Shown: piece by piece, positions 34,070-45,415 of the stretch
Layout: each line of letters begins with the position of its first letter
How positions within the stretch are numbered: the stretch's first letter is position 1
Source: Toxonevra muliebris
Lineage: Eukaryota > Arthropoda > Insecta > Diptera > Pallopteridae
Direction of reading: 5' to 3'
Assembly (NCBI GenBank): GCA_963691655.1
Contig: OY829328.1
Coordinates: 8,274,204 to 8,338,203 of the forward strand
Length of the DNA: 64,000 bases
Program-made: the position numbers and the translations under genes
The notes under the pieces: generated by a model
What the model was told of the DNA's origin: nothing
Seen by the model: only the letters and a program-made list of their open reading frames with translations
The model's database searches: none

Positions 34070-36359
34070 TTATTGTGAACCAATCATAACTGATACCCAT
34101 AACTGGGTATAATACTGTGGTAAAAACATAATCCAGCAAATGAAATTTGTTACTTGCGAAATTTTAGAGGTGTGTCTTAACAAAAAATGTTTAAGTATTC
34201 AGAAGAAGCATTTTTGTCAGAGACATTAAAACTCCATCTTCCCAAGTTTACATTTTTGCCCATTGATTGCGGTGACATGTCTCTTCTGAACCTAATTTCA
34301 TGGTGGCTCTCACCGAGAGTTGGAACCATAGTATCCATGTCTTAGGTAAAAGCAAACGGTTGCTTTGGATATTTTCAAGGCGTTTGACTAAATGTAGCTT
34401 AAGACACCAGTGTCGAAACTGATTGCTCATATCTTTACTCGAAGGATTAAGAGTTTACTAAGTAGCAATGCTTGAATCTCATGCAGTGAAGGAAGGCATA
34501 TTAAAAATGAATCACTCAACAATGACTTTAAATCAATCTCCGAGTGAAGCTACGCAAACGAGTAATCAAATCCTCAGTTAACCACCTGATTGTGGATGAT
34601 GTGGATATTGTGGAAGCAGTGGCTGTTAATGCTCCAGGCATGTTCATTCAATGCAACGTTCGTTGGAATTAGGTTCATAAAAAAATTTTTTTTTGTTTTC
34701 CCCTAACAATTATCCCCACTAAAATATTGTTTTGGTTATGCCTAGCCAATATCAGAAATAATATCTCTGCAAATATTTTTCCTGATAGTTATGACTTTTC
34801 AAAATTTAAAAGCAAAGGTTCACAAGATACTTTTACCAACTTCCTTCTCCCATTAACCTATCTGAAATACTCAATCAACACAATGGTCTACATTTGTAAT
34901 GTGTGTTGACTGTAAAATTAAAAAAATAAAAAATCAAAAGAGAAATGAGGGTAAAAAAAATACAGTAACATGCAAATTCAGAATAATTCCTCTTACCAGA
35001 GTCAGCGTAAATTAGAACTTTCAATAAACAAGCAACAGACTAGGTTCCCCCCCCCCCTCCCCCTAAAAAATCATCCGTAGACCAAACAGTTTGAGCATAA
35101 TCGTCTAGCAAATGAATGAATAGCAACCAACACTTCAAATGATTTTTCTAGACTACTCGGTCATCTTCGACAGCAACTTAATTCTGTTCCAAAGCGGGAC
35201 AGTTCTAATACTAATTTACGATATCTGATTCTTGACTGTACGAGTTCACGACTAGTGTGTGTTAAGATATTGCCTACTTTCCCCGATACTGTCATTCAAT
35301 AAAATTTCAACAAACACCATGACGATCTTGACCACATACACTGCTGCGAGAACTAAAAACAATAGGCAACAACGGATCACGAGGGAAGCTTTTGCTGAGC
35401 CCTATAACCCATAAGGAGCTAAAGGACAAAGATAAAGAGGCATAAATCGGAATAAATTGCTTCAGTACGCTGTATTAAAATTCAATCAATCAAATAAAAA
35501 TGTTCACTTGTTAAGCTTAAACACCTCTTCATAAATCCTTATGAAATACGTATGTGCATACGTATCGAGGTAAAGTAAGAGTTCCTAAAGTCAAAAGTTA
35601 AATATTTGTGCATACATATTTCTAAATATCGAATGAGTTGAAGTACATGAATGTAACTCAAGCTTGAGTGATTCAATTCTATTTACAATAGCGTGTTTGT
35701 TGCCAATTTATATGCCTAACATGTACGATGTTTGCTAGTAAATATACATAAAATCACATACCCATGTATGTACTTGATGTATATTACATACTCAAGCATT
35801 TCAATATACATACCCGTGCATGTACCTACATGTGCATACGAATGTGTGGAAGCTAACAAATGTATCTAGGAAACAAACAAAATAAAAAAAAAAAACTACA
35901 AAAATCCCAGGGGCATAATTTGCAACTAATGAATTGAGCAAGGATTTTATGCTTTTCACTTAAACTTGAACATATATAAAAACTCATTTACACATATACA
36001 TACGAAGGCAAGCCCAGTTTTTTAAAGGGTACTTTTTTGAGGGCGAAAATGTTTTATTGAAAAAGAACGTGATATGGGACATTGAATGTATGAAAACATT
36101 ACTGGCAGTACCCAACACATTTGTCTTTTAAAAACAAGCAAACAAGTAAAAGTAAGAGGACGACCTGAGTGGTTCAGTTTGAGCAAGTACTCAAGCTTTA
36201 GAAGTTGAAGTAAACTATTATATAAAATTTGCAGCGATATATCTTATGAATTTTAAAATATTTTAGAATAAAATATTAAGTAACTATTTTGCAGTTAAAA
36301 TGCTGATTATCAGGCTTAATGAAACGTTCTTTTTTTGTCGATGTGACTAAGTCTCAACA
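34070..36359. other. No gene recognised; poly(C) tract inside
   Basis: AT-rich. A run of 18 pyrimidines, almost all C, lies at 35047-35064 (G-quadruplex-prone on the minus strand). The minus-strand frame at 34248-34430 was not recognised. Confidence 0.45.
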
Positions 36360-36383
36360 GTGTATACAGAACAGAACAATCAG

Positions 36384-36420
36384 TACGGCCGTTTCGGTTT
36401 CTCCCACGAGTCCTCATTAG
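36384..36420 (-). ncRNA. Degenerate hammerhead-like motif
   Basis: Minus strand: CTAATGA (CUGANGA core with one substitution), an imperfect stem closed by CTC-GTGG-GAG, then GAAA and ACG-GC-CGTA, a minimal stem III ending in an NUH-type triplet. A 4-bp stem I is possible with one extra base. The layout is like short hammerheads of Penelope-like elements. No Penelope protein is adjacent. Confidence 0.3.
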
Positions 36421-36984
36421 TGACATTTGTGATGGTTCTTACTAGCATTTCAACATTCTATATAAAGGTCTAATATTTCCAAACGTAGCCGAGAATTACA
36501 AGGTTTTTGTTTTCAAATATCTTCACTGAACAGAAATGACTGACTGTCTACCATAACTGTTCTTTGCACTTGTTTTTGTTGAAATTATCATTGTAACTAA
36601 ATATTAAACAGTTTGTTATAATTGTCTATCATTGAGCCTGATAAACAGCAATTTAACTAATGAGTAGCAAAAGTAAAAAAGTAAGAGTCAAACTGTGAAA
36701 TATGAACAATTAGATTTCAGTTTCATAGTTTCAAATAGTAACTGTTTTGCGCTAAATCTAGCTCCAGAATAAAAAAAAGGGAATTACTACCCAAAATTAT
36801 GTGTGATGCCAGCCGCAAACTCCATATAGCGTAAAAGACTAGAGATTGAAACACCGAAATACGAGCCGAACAATAAAGCATTCCGGCAAAGAAGCACATA
36901 TTCCAAGAAACACTAAAATTAAAAAATTCGTCTCGTTTTCCGTCAGTAGCTTATATTAGGAAAAACAGACTTTTTGACCACAAC

Positions 36985-37160
36985 CACGTTGTAAGTGATC
37001 CATGTGAGAGGTCAAATTTTAAGCCAATTTTTCGAGCATAGCGGCTTGTATCTCGCTAATAACATTAAGGCTGTAATTGACGCTGGTTTATCGGCATAAA
37101 CCAGTGACTTCACTAAACCCTACAAAAAATAGTCTAGAGGCGTTAAATCGTGCGATCACT
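36985..37160 (-). pseudogene. Tc1/mariner-type transposase C-terminal scrap
   Basis: Minus strand reads DLTPLDYFL then VKSLVYADKPASITAL, and near the end MLEKLA..LTSHMDHL. This is the C-terminal region of insect transposases with a P(R/S)xxDLTPLDxFLWG motif. Stops and frameshifts are present. It is the same family as the longer relic at 55570-56150. Confidence 0.65.
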
Positions 37161-37195
37161 TTAAATAGTATCTACACAAATTCAAACTTGAAGAA

Positions 37196-37479
37196 GACCC
37201 GTTCTGCCCGAACGAACCCGAAGATTCGACGCACATCATCTTCCACTACACACGCACCCACGCTTCAACAGCATCAGGGAGGTACTAGACAGAGCTTTTG
37301 GGGAACCCCCCACGGTAGCCAACTTGACAGCACAGATGTGCGAAACTGTAGAGAAGTACAATGCAGTATGCAAGATGGTGAAAAACATTATAACATTGTT
37401 GAGGAATGCGGAATCCGCATGTAAAACCAAACGTACGCAACGAAATATCGCCAATACAGAAGATGACGAGAATGTGTGA
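37196..37479 (+). pseudogene. R1-like LINE C-terminal fragment
   Basis: The first frame reads DPFCPNEPEDSTHIIFHYTR, a zinc-knuckle-like CP...EDSTHIIFH motif. After a frameshift at about 37258 the frame from 37261 reads RFNSIREVLDRAFGEPP and YNAVCKMVKNIITLLRNAES, ending at TGA 37477-37479. This matches the C-terminal tail after the RT in R1-type LINEs. It may belong to the same family as the R1-like copy at 60148-61500, whose tail is missing. Confidence 0.65.
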
Positions 37480-37899
37480 TCAACAATAAACAGTTGTTGG
37501 CACAAAACACAGAAGTGGACGACATGTCGCTATAACAATAATCGAGTAACAGCATAACGCTGAACCAGTCTTGCGAAGTAGTACCAAATGATAGTCCAGC
37601 GGGGAGAGTGGTTGAAAAGTGGGCCTTCTTTAAGTTTTCCACAGCGAAATTTCAATGCTATGGCCCGGTCGCCCGCCTTCACTTATTGAACGAGCGAGCA
37701 GTATTTTATACGCTTTTAGACCAAGACCTTTGTGTAGTTTAGTAACGCAATCCCAAATGCTTCGAACGGCAGCAGATGGACAAAACATGGTTTTTTTCAA
37801 CGCTAGTGGCTACGGCAGCAATATTTTCTACTACACGCGCTCTGCGCATGCAGGTAGGTGGGTTGATATCGAATTGCTCAATTAGTCTATTATGATGAC
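37480..37899. other. No gene recognised
   Basis: Somewhat GC-richer than its surroundings; probably LINE 3' untranslated sequence at first. The frame 37655-37885 was not recognised. Confidence 0.35.
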
Positions 37900-38952
37900 C
37901 AGCGATGCCAACTTGCGGGGAACTCCCCGATTTGCGGGTAATTTTACATAGTACGGGGAATCGGGTAATGAGCTGTTTTTTACGGGGAACTCGAAACCGT
38001 TCAGCTTTTAGTTATTAAAGTCAGTAGAGTATTTTTTTCAAAATTTATGTAATGGAAATCGTTTAACTTTTGAAATATTTCATATTTTACGTCTTAAAAT
38101 CTTCATCTTTTCTTAAGTGGGCTCTGTACTTTCTTGGTTTGAAGAAATCGATTTTTAAAAATGTGTGTAATTTGAAAGTCTTTCATTTCAATTTCAGAGA
38201 GAAACTCAGAGTGCTTTCGTAGTTATAGACAATTATAACGCAAAGTGTTAGTCAGAAAAAACAGTTGCCTTCCCTTTTGGCCATTCAGAAAGGCTTAGCT
38301 ATGCCTTGGTCCAGCAGCTCTTGATTAATAAGTCTTAATGACTAATCTGTAAACTTGCAAACAACGGTCAGCCATCAAAGATGAAGTATATTTTAAATGT
38401 TTAAAACCGATAGTCAAAACTTTGAACCCGTTTTTCTCAAAACAAGGTTTTTACCATTTTTTATCTGAGTCAAAAGAAAGTCCATACCTTTTCTTTTGAG
38501 AACTTTAATGTCCAAAAATGGGCTGAGGCTTGTATTTCTATCAAATTCAACGTTTGGTAACTCGAAACGCCCGATCTCGTTTGGTGTGGTAACTACTACC
38601 CAACTTTGTGCAACTAAACTTTGTGCAAGTTTGAGCCCAATAGATTTTGAGAGTGGGTTCCCTTGAGATGAAATCACTCATGTGTCAAAAGAACTCCGTA
38701 GTCAGTAAGAACATTTCTATTAACCTACCAGTCCTATAGAAAATGGTGAAGTTTTGAACCGAGATAGTGCAGGGCCGCTTTAATAACAGTCACCGAGATC
38801 AACTTTAAGCCAACGTTTTTAAAAATGTTTATATGGAAAGTGCATATCGTGCTGTTGTAATATAAAATTATACCGGTGCAGAGAATTTGATCGAAAATCG
38901 GGGAATTCTCGCGGGCTATCGGGGAGACAGAAAAAATGAGTTAGCATCCCTG
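37900..38952. mobile_element. hAT-type non-autonomous element, copy A
   Basis: Ends are CAGCGATGCCAACT (left) and, as reverse complement, CAGGGATGCTAACT (right). They are flanked by 8-bp duplications ATGATGAC (37892-37899) and ATGACGAC (38953-38960), with one mismatch. A CAG start with an 8-bp duplication is typical of hAT. The terminal region is full of GGGGAA/TTCCCC palindromic units. No transposase was recognised in the 1,053 bp. About 430 bp of the left part recurs inverted at 44868-45304. Confidence 0.8.
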
Positions 38953-41177
38953 ATGACGACCATAAAATGGTCGAAGTGCACGAAAAACATTTCTCACAGA
39001 ACACGAATTTCGATAATAAAATTTAATAATTTGTAAGCGTTGTTCAGGTGTAAGTTTTTCCTTGATGAAATGGCATGTTTGGCTCTATCACATGTCACAA
39101 ATCGCAAAAAAATTGTTAAAAATTCTACACTGAAATCACAAAAAGCAAAAATTACATTTTAGATGTCCTACTTTTGGACTTAGTCTAGGTTTAGCTCAAT
39201 TTTAAAGCTTGATTTTCAGTCAGATTATGATTTGAATTGTAGTCTGATTTTTGTTTTGAGTCGGATATGCATGAGCACTTTTTCAGCGAAGGCTAATTTT
39301 AAAACTTTTTTTTTTTTTTTACTTTTGAAAGGTTCATAGCGCATCTGTTTGATTTTTGTTCTGAATTATGGTCGGTCTATAATCTGGTTTTCGATTTAGT
39401 CTCCAGTCTGGTCTAGTCTTCTCTGAACTATCAAAAACTCTAATCATGTTTTCTTCTGTTCCTTTTTTCGGTTTATACCTCACTTGCTCTTTTTCTTTCT
39501 GCTTTAATCTATTAGCATGAAATTGCACTTCATCGTTGTTCATTATTCATGTTACATCCTCAAGTGTTCTTTCATATTAACACAACACATTGGTGTACAC
39601 AATTTCAAATTCAGTACACCAAGGAATAAAAAAAAATAGGATTTAAAAAAGAAAAGTGCTTTTCATTTTATTATAGTAGAGATTTTTCTATTGAACGAAT
39701 GATTTGCATATGAAAAGTGAATATTTCGTGAAAAAGTAGAATCAATTTTGGCATATGCATTAGAAAATAATATTCAAACCACAACAATCATATAAAGTCT
39801 TTGGTTTTTTGTCAACTTTTTTTTTTTAAATACCAACTCAATTTCCATGAATCGCTTGGCGTGCACACACATCGAAAAAGATTTTTCTTCAGTGAATGTC
39901 ATATGCATATGAGAGAGATAAAAAAGAAATAAAGTAAAAAGAAAAAAATGATTTTGAATGATTCATTATTTTGCATACACACATTCACTAAGTGCAGCAT
40001 TGTTGCTTTTGCATTCATATCTGCACTCGAAGGACTCAAAGGTGCCCACGATTTTTATACTACCATCTCTTGTGTAAATTTGTTCTACAATACAATAGAG
40101 ATTTTTTTTTTTTGTTTGATATGCAAAGGGAGTGTACCATTAAAGAATGATAAGCGGGGTTGCCAATTAATTTTAAAGACCAATTGAAAACTATTAAAAA
40201 AAACTGTTTAACTATAAAACCAATCCAATACTTCTACATGTAAATTTATAATACATGTGGGAAATGACGGACCAGCGACAAGAAGCGGTTGGACTTATTG
40301 ACAACAGTGGACATTCTTTTAAATGCGACCCTGACATCGTGAAAAACGAAGACGAAGGACTGTTATAAAATTGTATAGAAGTAAAGTGCACGGCTGGGCA
40401 CTACTAATGTAATTTAAGAATTCAATTAAATAAACTGTACAAAACAAAACGTGCCGTCTTTTGAAATCAATTAAAAGTAAAGACATGAAAACAGACCCAA
40501 ACACATATCAATAAGAATTATAACTTTTCCTTAATACCTTCAATAAAAATATGGCAACTCTTGCATAAAACCCAATGAAATAATGTATTGCATTGTATCG
40601 TTTCATTTAAATACATTTTTTGTATTGCAGTTTATTGCTTTTTTTTTGTAGCTGCCATTTTTTTTTTTCATTACTTATTGTATACTACTGTACAAAACTC
40701 TTTGCATATATCGCCGAGAATCCTAATTCCAATAATCCGGATTTGAAAGTATACTCCAGTATGTATGTATGTGTGAATGAAACTCAAACATTTTAAATTT
40801 AGAAAAAGGAAATGGAATGCTTTTTGAAATTGATTCCGCAATGCAAACACTTCACTGGAACTGATTGTATTTGCATGTATATATTTGAGCATGCAAAAAT
40901 TGTATACAAAGTATGAAAAGGATTTCAAAACCAAATAAAGATATTGAAAGCACTGAGAGATTATTGCAGTAATTTTAATAGATTTTTATAAATTTACAAA
41001 TTTATTGGGCATGTTTTTATATAACAAAGCAAAAAATCAATTGAATAATTTCAACATACATATTTTATATATTTTTTATTAGCTAATGTGCAATTAATAT
41101 CATATGATATTATAGTCTCGCTGCCTCTAAGCCCATGGAGATGGAAGGCTAAACTATCGCCTTCTTCACGTGGTGCG
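38953..41177. other. No gene recognised
   Basis: Contains a degenerate AGTCTGATTT/AGTCTGGTTT repeat at 39175-39430, poly(T) near 39307 and AT-rich sequence. A short 35-codon frame at 40268 has no recognisable match. Confidence 0.45.
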
Positions 41178-41397
41178 TGTTATAATTGTGCATGAATGAA
41201 AGAGACCTACAGTGTTATGCCGAGTTCAAATGGCGAAGTGAAAAATATTTTCTTTGGAAATTTGTCATCTGGAGTTTTGCCATTTCCAACAAAGGAATAG
41301 TGAAGTGAAATAAATCTAAATAGCTTTAAATTTTGACAATGGTCGTGCTAAGTATTGAATCCGAGCGAGCATCCAGAACGTATACCACGCAGTGAAT
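41178..41397 (-). mobile_element. tRNA-derived SINE, family 2, copy B
   Basis: Homologous end to end with 22936-23163: GAATGAAAGAGACCTACAGT at the tail end, GCCATTTCCAACAAAGG in the body, and a tRNA-like head on the minus strand containing GTGGTATACGTTCTGGATGC and CGGATTCAATAC. The head is more decayed than in copy A. Confidence 0.6.
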
Positions 41398-41590
41398 GCA
41401 ATCGGTTTGATAACTCAATAGTCTACATTTTATTTTCTTAATGAAATGATATCATTCACCAAATACACAATACAAACAAATACAAACTTTACTACTACTT
41501 AAAAGTAAATCAATTAGCATTGCAGTATTTGAAAACTGTGGGCATTATATAAGTATCACCTGATCGAATAAATACACTTCTGCCATAAGC

Positions 41591-41655
41591 TCAGGCGCGG
41601 ATACAAGGGGGAGGGGGCGACAGGGGGAAATTTCCCTCTCCCCCAAAAAATTTTC
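41591..41655 (+). mobile_element. CACTAG-type MITE, diverged left end
   Basis: GGCGCGGATACAAGGGGGAG followed by GGGGCGACAGGGGGAAATTT aligns with the left end of the complete MITE at 57324. G-rich and quadruplex-prone. The right end is not evident. Confidence 0.45.
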
Positions 41656-41799
41656 AAACACTTAAAAATTTAATAACTTAAACAGGCAAAAAGGTGAACA
41701 TAATTAGTTATTGTTGTTTTCAGTTATAACGATTTATATCAATTATAAGAATAAGGAATAATCTTGCTCATTAAACCACTTTCCTTCTCAATTAAAATG

Positions 41800-42903
41800 T
41801 GCTGAAATAATAATGATACCTAAACCAAATAAACCTGAAAACTCAGTGTCCTCATATAGACTTCTAAGTTTGCTGGCAATATTGTCGAAAATATTCGAAA
41901 GAATACTCTTGAGTAGATTGCTAATATAACTAGAAAATAAGAATATAGTTCCGGATCACCAATCTTCATAAGCAAAGTACTCCTGAGCAATATCATCGCA
42001 TAGTGAATATTGTCACTGACTTTCTGGAATGCAAAAAATATTGCTCTGTCATATTTTTGTACATTCAACAAGCGTTCGACCAAGTTCGACAGAGTTTGGC
42101 ATCAAGGGCTATTATACAAATTAAAAAATTTACTCCATTTTATTTGGTCTTAAAGTCCTATCTACATGAAGGATAATTCTATGTCAAAGTAAATGATGAA
42201 ACATCAGCCATATGTCAAATAAAAGCCGGAGTATCACAGGGCAATGTTCTGGGCTCTGCTCGTTATTCAATTTTTACTTTCCTGAAACTGATGTTTTTAC
42301 TATTGCTACTTATCCAGACGATACTGCCATTTCAGCTTCAAATGAATCTCCTTCAGAATCGGCAAATCTAGTTCAGAAACAGCTCGACGACGTTCAACAA
42401 TGGTTACTTCGTTGGAAAATTAAGGGGAATATAGACTAGTCAAGTCAGCAAATATCACGTTTTCATTAAGAAGAGGGGAATGTCCTCCGTAAAATCTGAA
42501 TGGAATTACTATCCCCAAACGTAACAGTGTTAAATATTTAGGACTACACCTTGATAAAAGATTAAATTGGAATGAGCATATAAAAGTGAAGAGACTACAC
42601 CTTAACATAAACACAAAACGCATGTAGTGGTTATTGGGTCCGAAATCAGAGCTGAGTCTTGAGAACAAACTACTATATTATAAAACGATATTGAAACCAG
42701 TTTGGGCATACGGAGTTCAATTTTGGGGTACCACTAGTAATTCAAACTTAGAAATACTACAAAGCTATCAATCCAAAACACTGAGATTCTTAGCAAAAGC
42801 ACCCTGGTTTGTAACTAACAACGCATTGCACAAATACCTAAATATTCTAAAAGTAAAAGCTTTTGTATTCACTGGCTTTGTTTCTTGTTATCACATTTGC
42901 TAG
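41800..42903 (+). pseudogene. Jockey-clade LINE reverse transcriptase relic
   Basis: Blocks in order: IPKPNKPENSVSSYR and LLAILSKIFERILLSRLL near 41815, VPDHQ near 41950, KKYCSAIF and QAFDQV (catalytic Asp region) near 42035-42080, VKVNDETSAICQIKAGVSQG near 42188, and ATYPDDTAIS at about 42308, where the usual F/YADD has become YPDD. Then ESANLVQKQLDDVQQWLLRW, KYLGLHLDKRLNW-like near 42533, LSLENKLLYYKTILKPVWAY near 42650 and LEILQSYQSKTLRFLAKAPW near 42750. This order and wording are characteristic of Jockey-type elements. Many frameshifts and stops. The endonuclease part is absent and no 3' tail is defined. Confidence 0.85.
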
Positions 42904-43392
42904 TACGTTAAGAGTAATGTAGCTCAATATCGCTTTGGGAGAATATTTTTTTTATTTTCCCCCAGCTTCTATTTGCACATCTTTCTAAGTTTTAATAGTG
43001 TTATTATATATGATTTTTTTTATTTTATCAATAGATATAAGTATTAGCTATATTAGATCGAACCACTATAGCCTTTCTGTTTCTAGTGCTAATGAAATAC
43101 AAAGTATATAAAATTACATAATTATAAATTTTGAAAATGAAGAGTTTTTGTAAGGTAGCCTCGGCCAAGGATAAATCATTTTCAGGTCAGATGTAGACTC
43201 AAAAACGCACTAAACACTGCTTCCAAACCAATTCAAATTTTTTACAAATTTGTTAAAATTTTCGTATTCCATGTTCCATACTTAATACTTAATAGAGATT
43301 TTTGTGTGATAAAAATTTTTTCTCCATGATAAGTACATTTTCCTCTGGCATGAAACGTGTAAGAATTAAAGCAATACAAATTTTATATGGGT
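42904..43392. other. No gene recognised
   Basis: AT-rich sequence after the LINE; probably partly its 3' untranslated region. Confidence 0.4.
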
Positions 43393-43610
43393 CCAGGCCA
43401 CCCCTGTTCAAACTGCCTCAGGTTCGATTCCCAGATGGGGTTAAATTCTTAAAAAATGTCCAAATGGACATAATAAAATAAAATGGATTATTTCGGTGAT
43501 TTAGTTCTTAAATGCTTGACTCGAGTACCAGTTCAATGGGTTCGATTCTTAGGTAGAAAATTGAATCCACAAAAAAAAAAAAAAAACAAAACAAAAACTA
43601 AATTATAGGT
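43393..43610 (+). mobile_element. SINE-like repeat with two tRNA-like units and poly(A)
   Basis: Unit 1 has CAGGTTCGATTCCCAG (43421-43436), a consensus B box. Unit 2 has GGTGATTTAGTTCTTAAATG (A-box-like, about 43494) and GGGTTCGATTCTTAGG (B-box-like, about 43539). An A-rich tail (43570-43600) follows. A dimeric tRNA-derived SINE is the simplest reading. A third B-box-like sequence on the minus strand near 43650-43680 suggests another partial copy. Confidence 0.5.
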
Positions 43611-44147
43611 TTAGGGTCGATATAAAGAAAATTCCAGATGGGAAAAAGAAAATCTGAATGCAGGGTAGGAATCAGCGACCTTGAATCATTCTTAAAATTC
43701 TACTAATTCTCGACCCATTATAAACCAATCTAAAATTAAAAACTGAATATTGTTAATATTTTCCACGATCCTTCACCTTGGAAATAGATCATAGAAATTG
43801 TGAAATTATTTGCTACAAGAGCATGTTTTCCCCAAAAGCGTAACGTTCCAGTAAGTTTTTGCACGGCCATACCTTCGAAATTATTAGACATCGAAATAAA
43901 GTTTATAAATAAGCAAAAACAAATGCCTACGTACGTAACGCTCCAGCTTGCGATTTGGCTCATATAGAGAAGTTTTATTTTTTATTTAGTTTTAGTTATG
44001 TTGACATTGTTATTAACAATTTTAAGCTGAAATTTATTAAATAATTTTGCACATCGTCGGATGTACACCAAAACCATGAAGTTATGTATTTTATATTTTC
44101 CCCGTTTTTATTGTTATTCATTCGCCATAAACACATAAGTATGTAAT
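43611..44147. other. No gene recognised
   Basis: No repeat or gene could be assigned, apart from the possible SINE scrap at 43650-43690. Confidence 0.35.
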
Positions 44148-44240
44148 TCGACAATTTCACTGTCAAAGAGAGAATTTCCTATACGAAACTGCCAACATGT
44201 TGGCAAGTTTGATTGAATTTGATATAGTGAAAACCAGGCA
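44148..44240. mobile_element. TGCCTGG MITE, truncated copy
   Basis: AACTGCCAACATGTTGGCAA, TTTGATATAGTGAAAACCAG and the terminal CCAGGCA match the complete copy at 53697-53805. The TGCCTGG left end is missing. Confidence 0.6.
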
Positions 44241-44867
44241 TAGGAAATATTTGCAATTACAAAAATAAAAATTGGATTTTGTACTCCTCACACCATTAAC
44301 TATTTCACTGCTGTTTCGCAACTTTTCACATTTTCATAGCTTAGTCAGACTGAAGCAGATTTGCGCCATCATACTCGATCATCAGTTTACAATTTCCTGT
44401 TTAAATGACGGAAAATTGAGCATTTCTTTAACGGATATTCGCATTCCTTGTACTCCTTTGCACTGGCTGGCAATAAAGTAAATGTTGGGGTTGTTACCCC
44501 CTTGAAAAATGTTTTTGGACTAAACGCGAGAACACGTAAACTTTGTTTGGGATCGTTGAATAATTTTTTACAGAATTTTTCATTGCTATTTTATATTTTT
44601 TTAAAATTTTTTGAAAAATTAATGGGTTTGTTCATTTCTTCAACTTTCAAGGAGGTTGAAAAATTATGAAAAAAAATTAATAAATAGTTTCTCTCTGTGA
44701 TCGTACTTTTGGAAAAAAAAAAAGTGAAATAAAAATCTTCATACTAATGTGAGAAACATCAAAATCGGGTTTTACATCCCCTATTTGGCAGAGGGGGGAG
44801 ACGAAACTACTCTAAAGCCTCCGGTAAAAAAAACACATGTCTTTTAGATTTCCGTTCCCTACAACAT
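44241..44867. other. No gene recognised
   Basis: AT-rich with no repeat partner found; possibly hosts the lost left part of hAT copy B. Confidence 0.35.
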
Positions 44868-45304
44868 TTATGAAAACGGGTTCAAAGTTTTGATTACCGG
44901 TTTTTAACATTTAAAATATACTTCATCTATTTTTTAATGGCTGACCGTAGTTTGTAAGTTTACAGATTAGTCAGCAAGGATTAAGAGTTATTAATCAAGA
45001 GGTGCTGAACCAAGGCATAGGCCTTTCTGAAGGCAACAATTTTTCCTGACTGACACTCTTCGTTATAATTGTCTATATCTACGAAAGCACTCTGAGTTTC
45101 CCTCAGAAGATTTTAAGACGCAAAATATGAAATGTTTCAAAAGTTAAACGATTTCCATTACAAAAAATTTGACAAAAAATACTCTACTGACTTTTATAAC
45201 TAAAAGCTGAACGGTTTCCGGCAAAAAACAGCTCATTCCCCTATTCCCCGTACTGTGTAAAATTACCCGCAAATCGGGGAATTCCCCGCAAGTTGGCATC
45301 GCTG
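44868..45304 (-). mobile_element. hAT-type non-autonomous element, copy B (truncated)
   Basis: The reverse complement matches 37900-38415 of copy A over about 430 bp, including the CAGCGATGCCAACTTGCGGG end at 45304. The inner end stops matching near 44868 and no second CAG end was found, so the copy is truncated. It lies about 110 bp beyond the stop codon of the DUF1091 gene. Confidence 0.75.
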
Positions 45305-45339
45305 TTTGAAAAGGAGTGAAAAGCATAAACAAGAATACT

Positions 45340-45345
45340 TTTATT
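45340..45345 (-). terminator. Poly(A) signal of the DUF1091 gene
   Basis: AATAAA on the minus strand, 70 nt beyond the stop codon, within AATAATAAAAG. A good position for the only host gene seen. Confidence 0.6.
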
Positions 45346-45415
45346 ATTCATCTCGGGGATTAAGTACGCACATGTGCTCGTAATTATTTGTTTTTTTTTT
45401 CAACAACTTGAACAT

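Noticed and set aside
36160..36215. Possible tRNA-like A box (GAGTGGTTCAGTTTGAGC)
   Set aside because: No B box at the expected distance and no paired arms.
40268..40369. 35-codon open frame starting MTDQRQEAVG
   Set aside because: Too short and unmatched to support a gene call, though its composition is less AT-biased than its surroundings.
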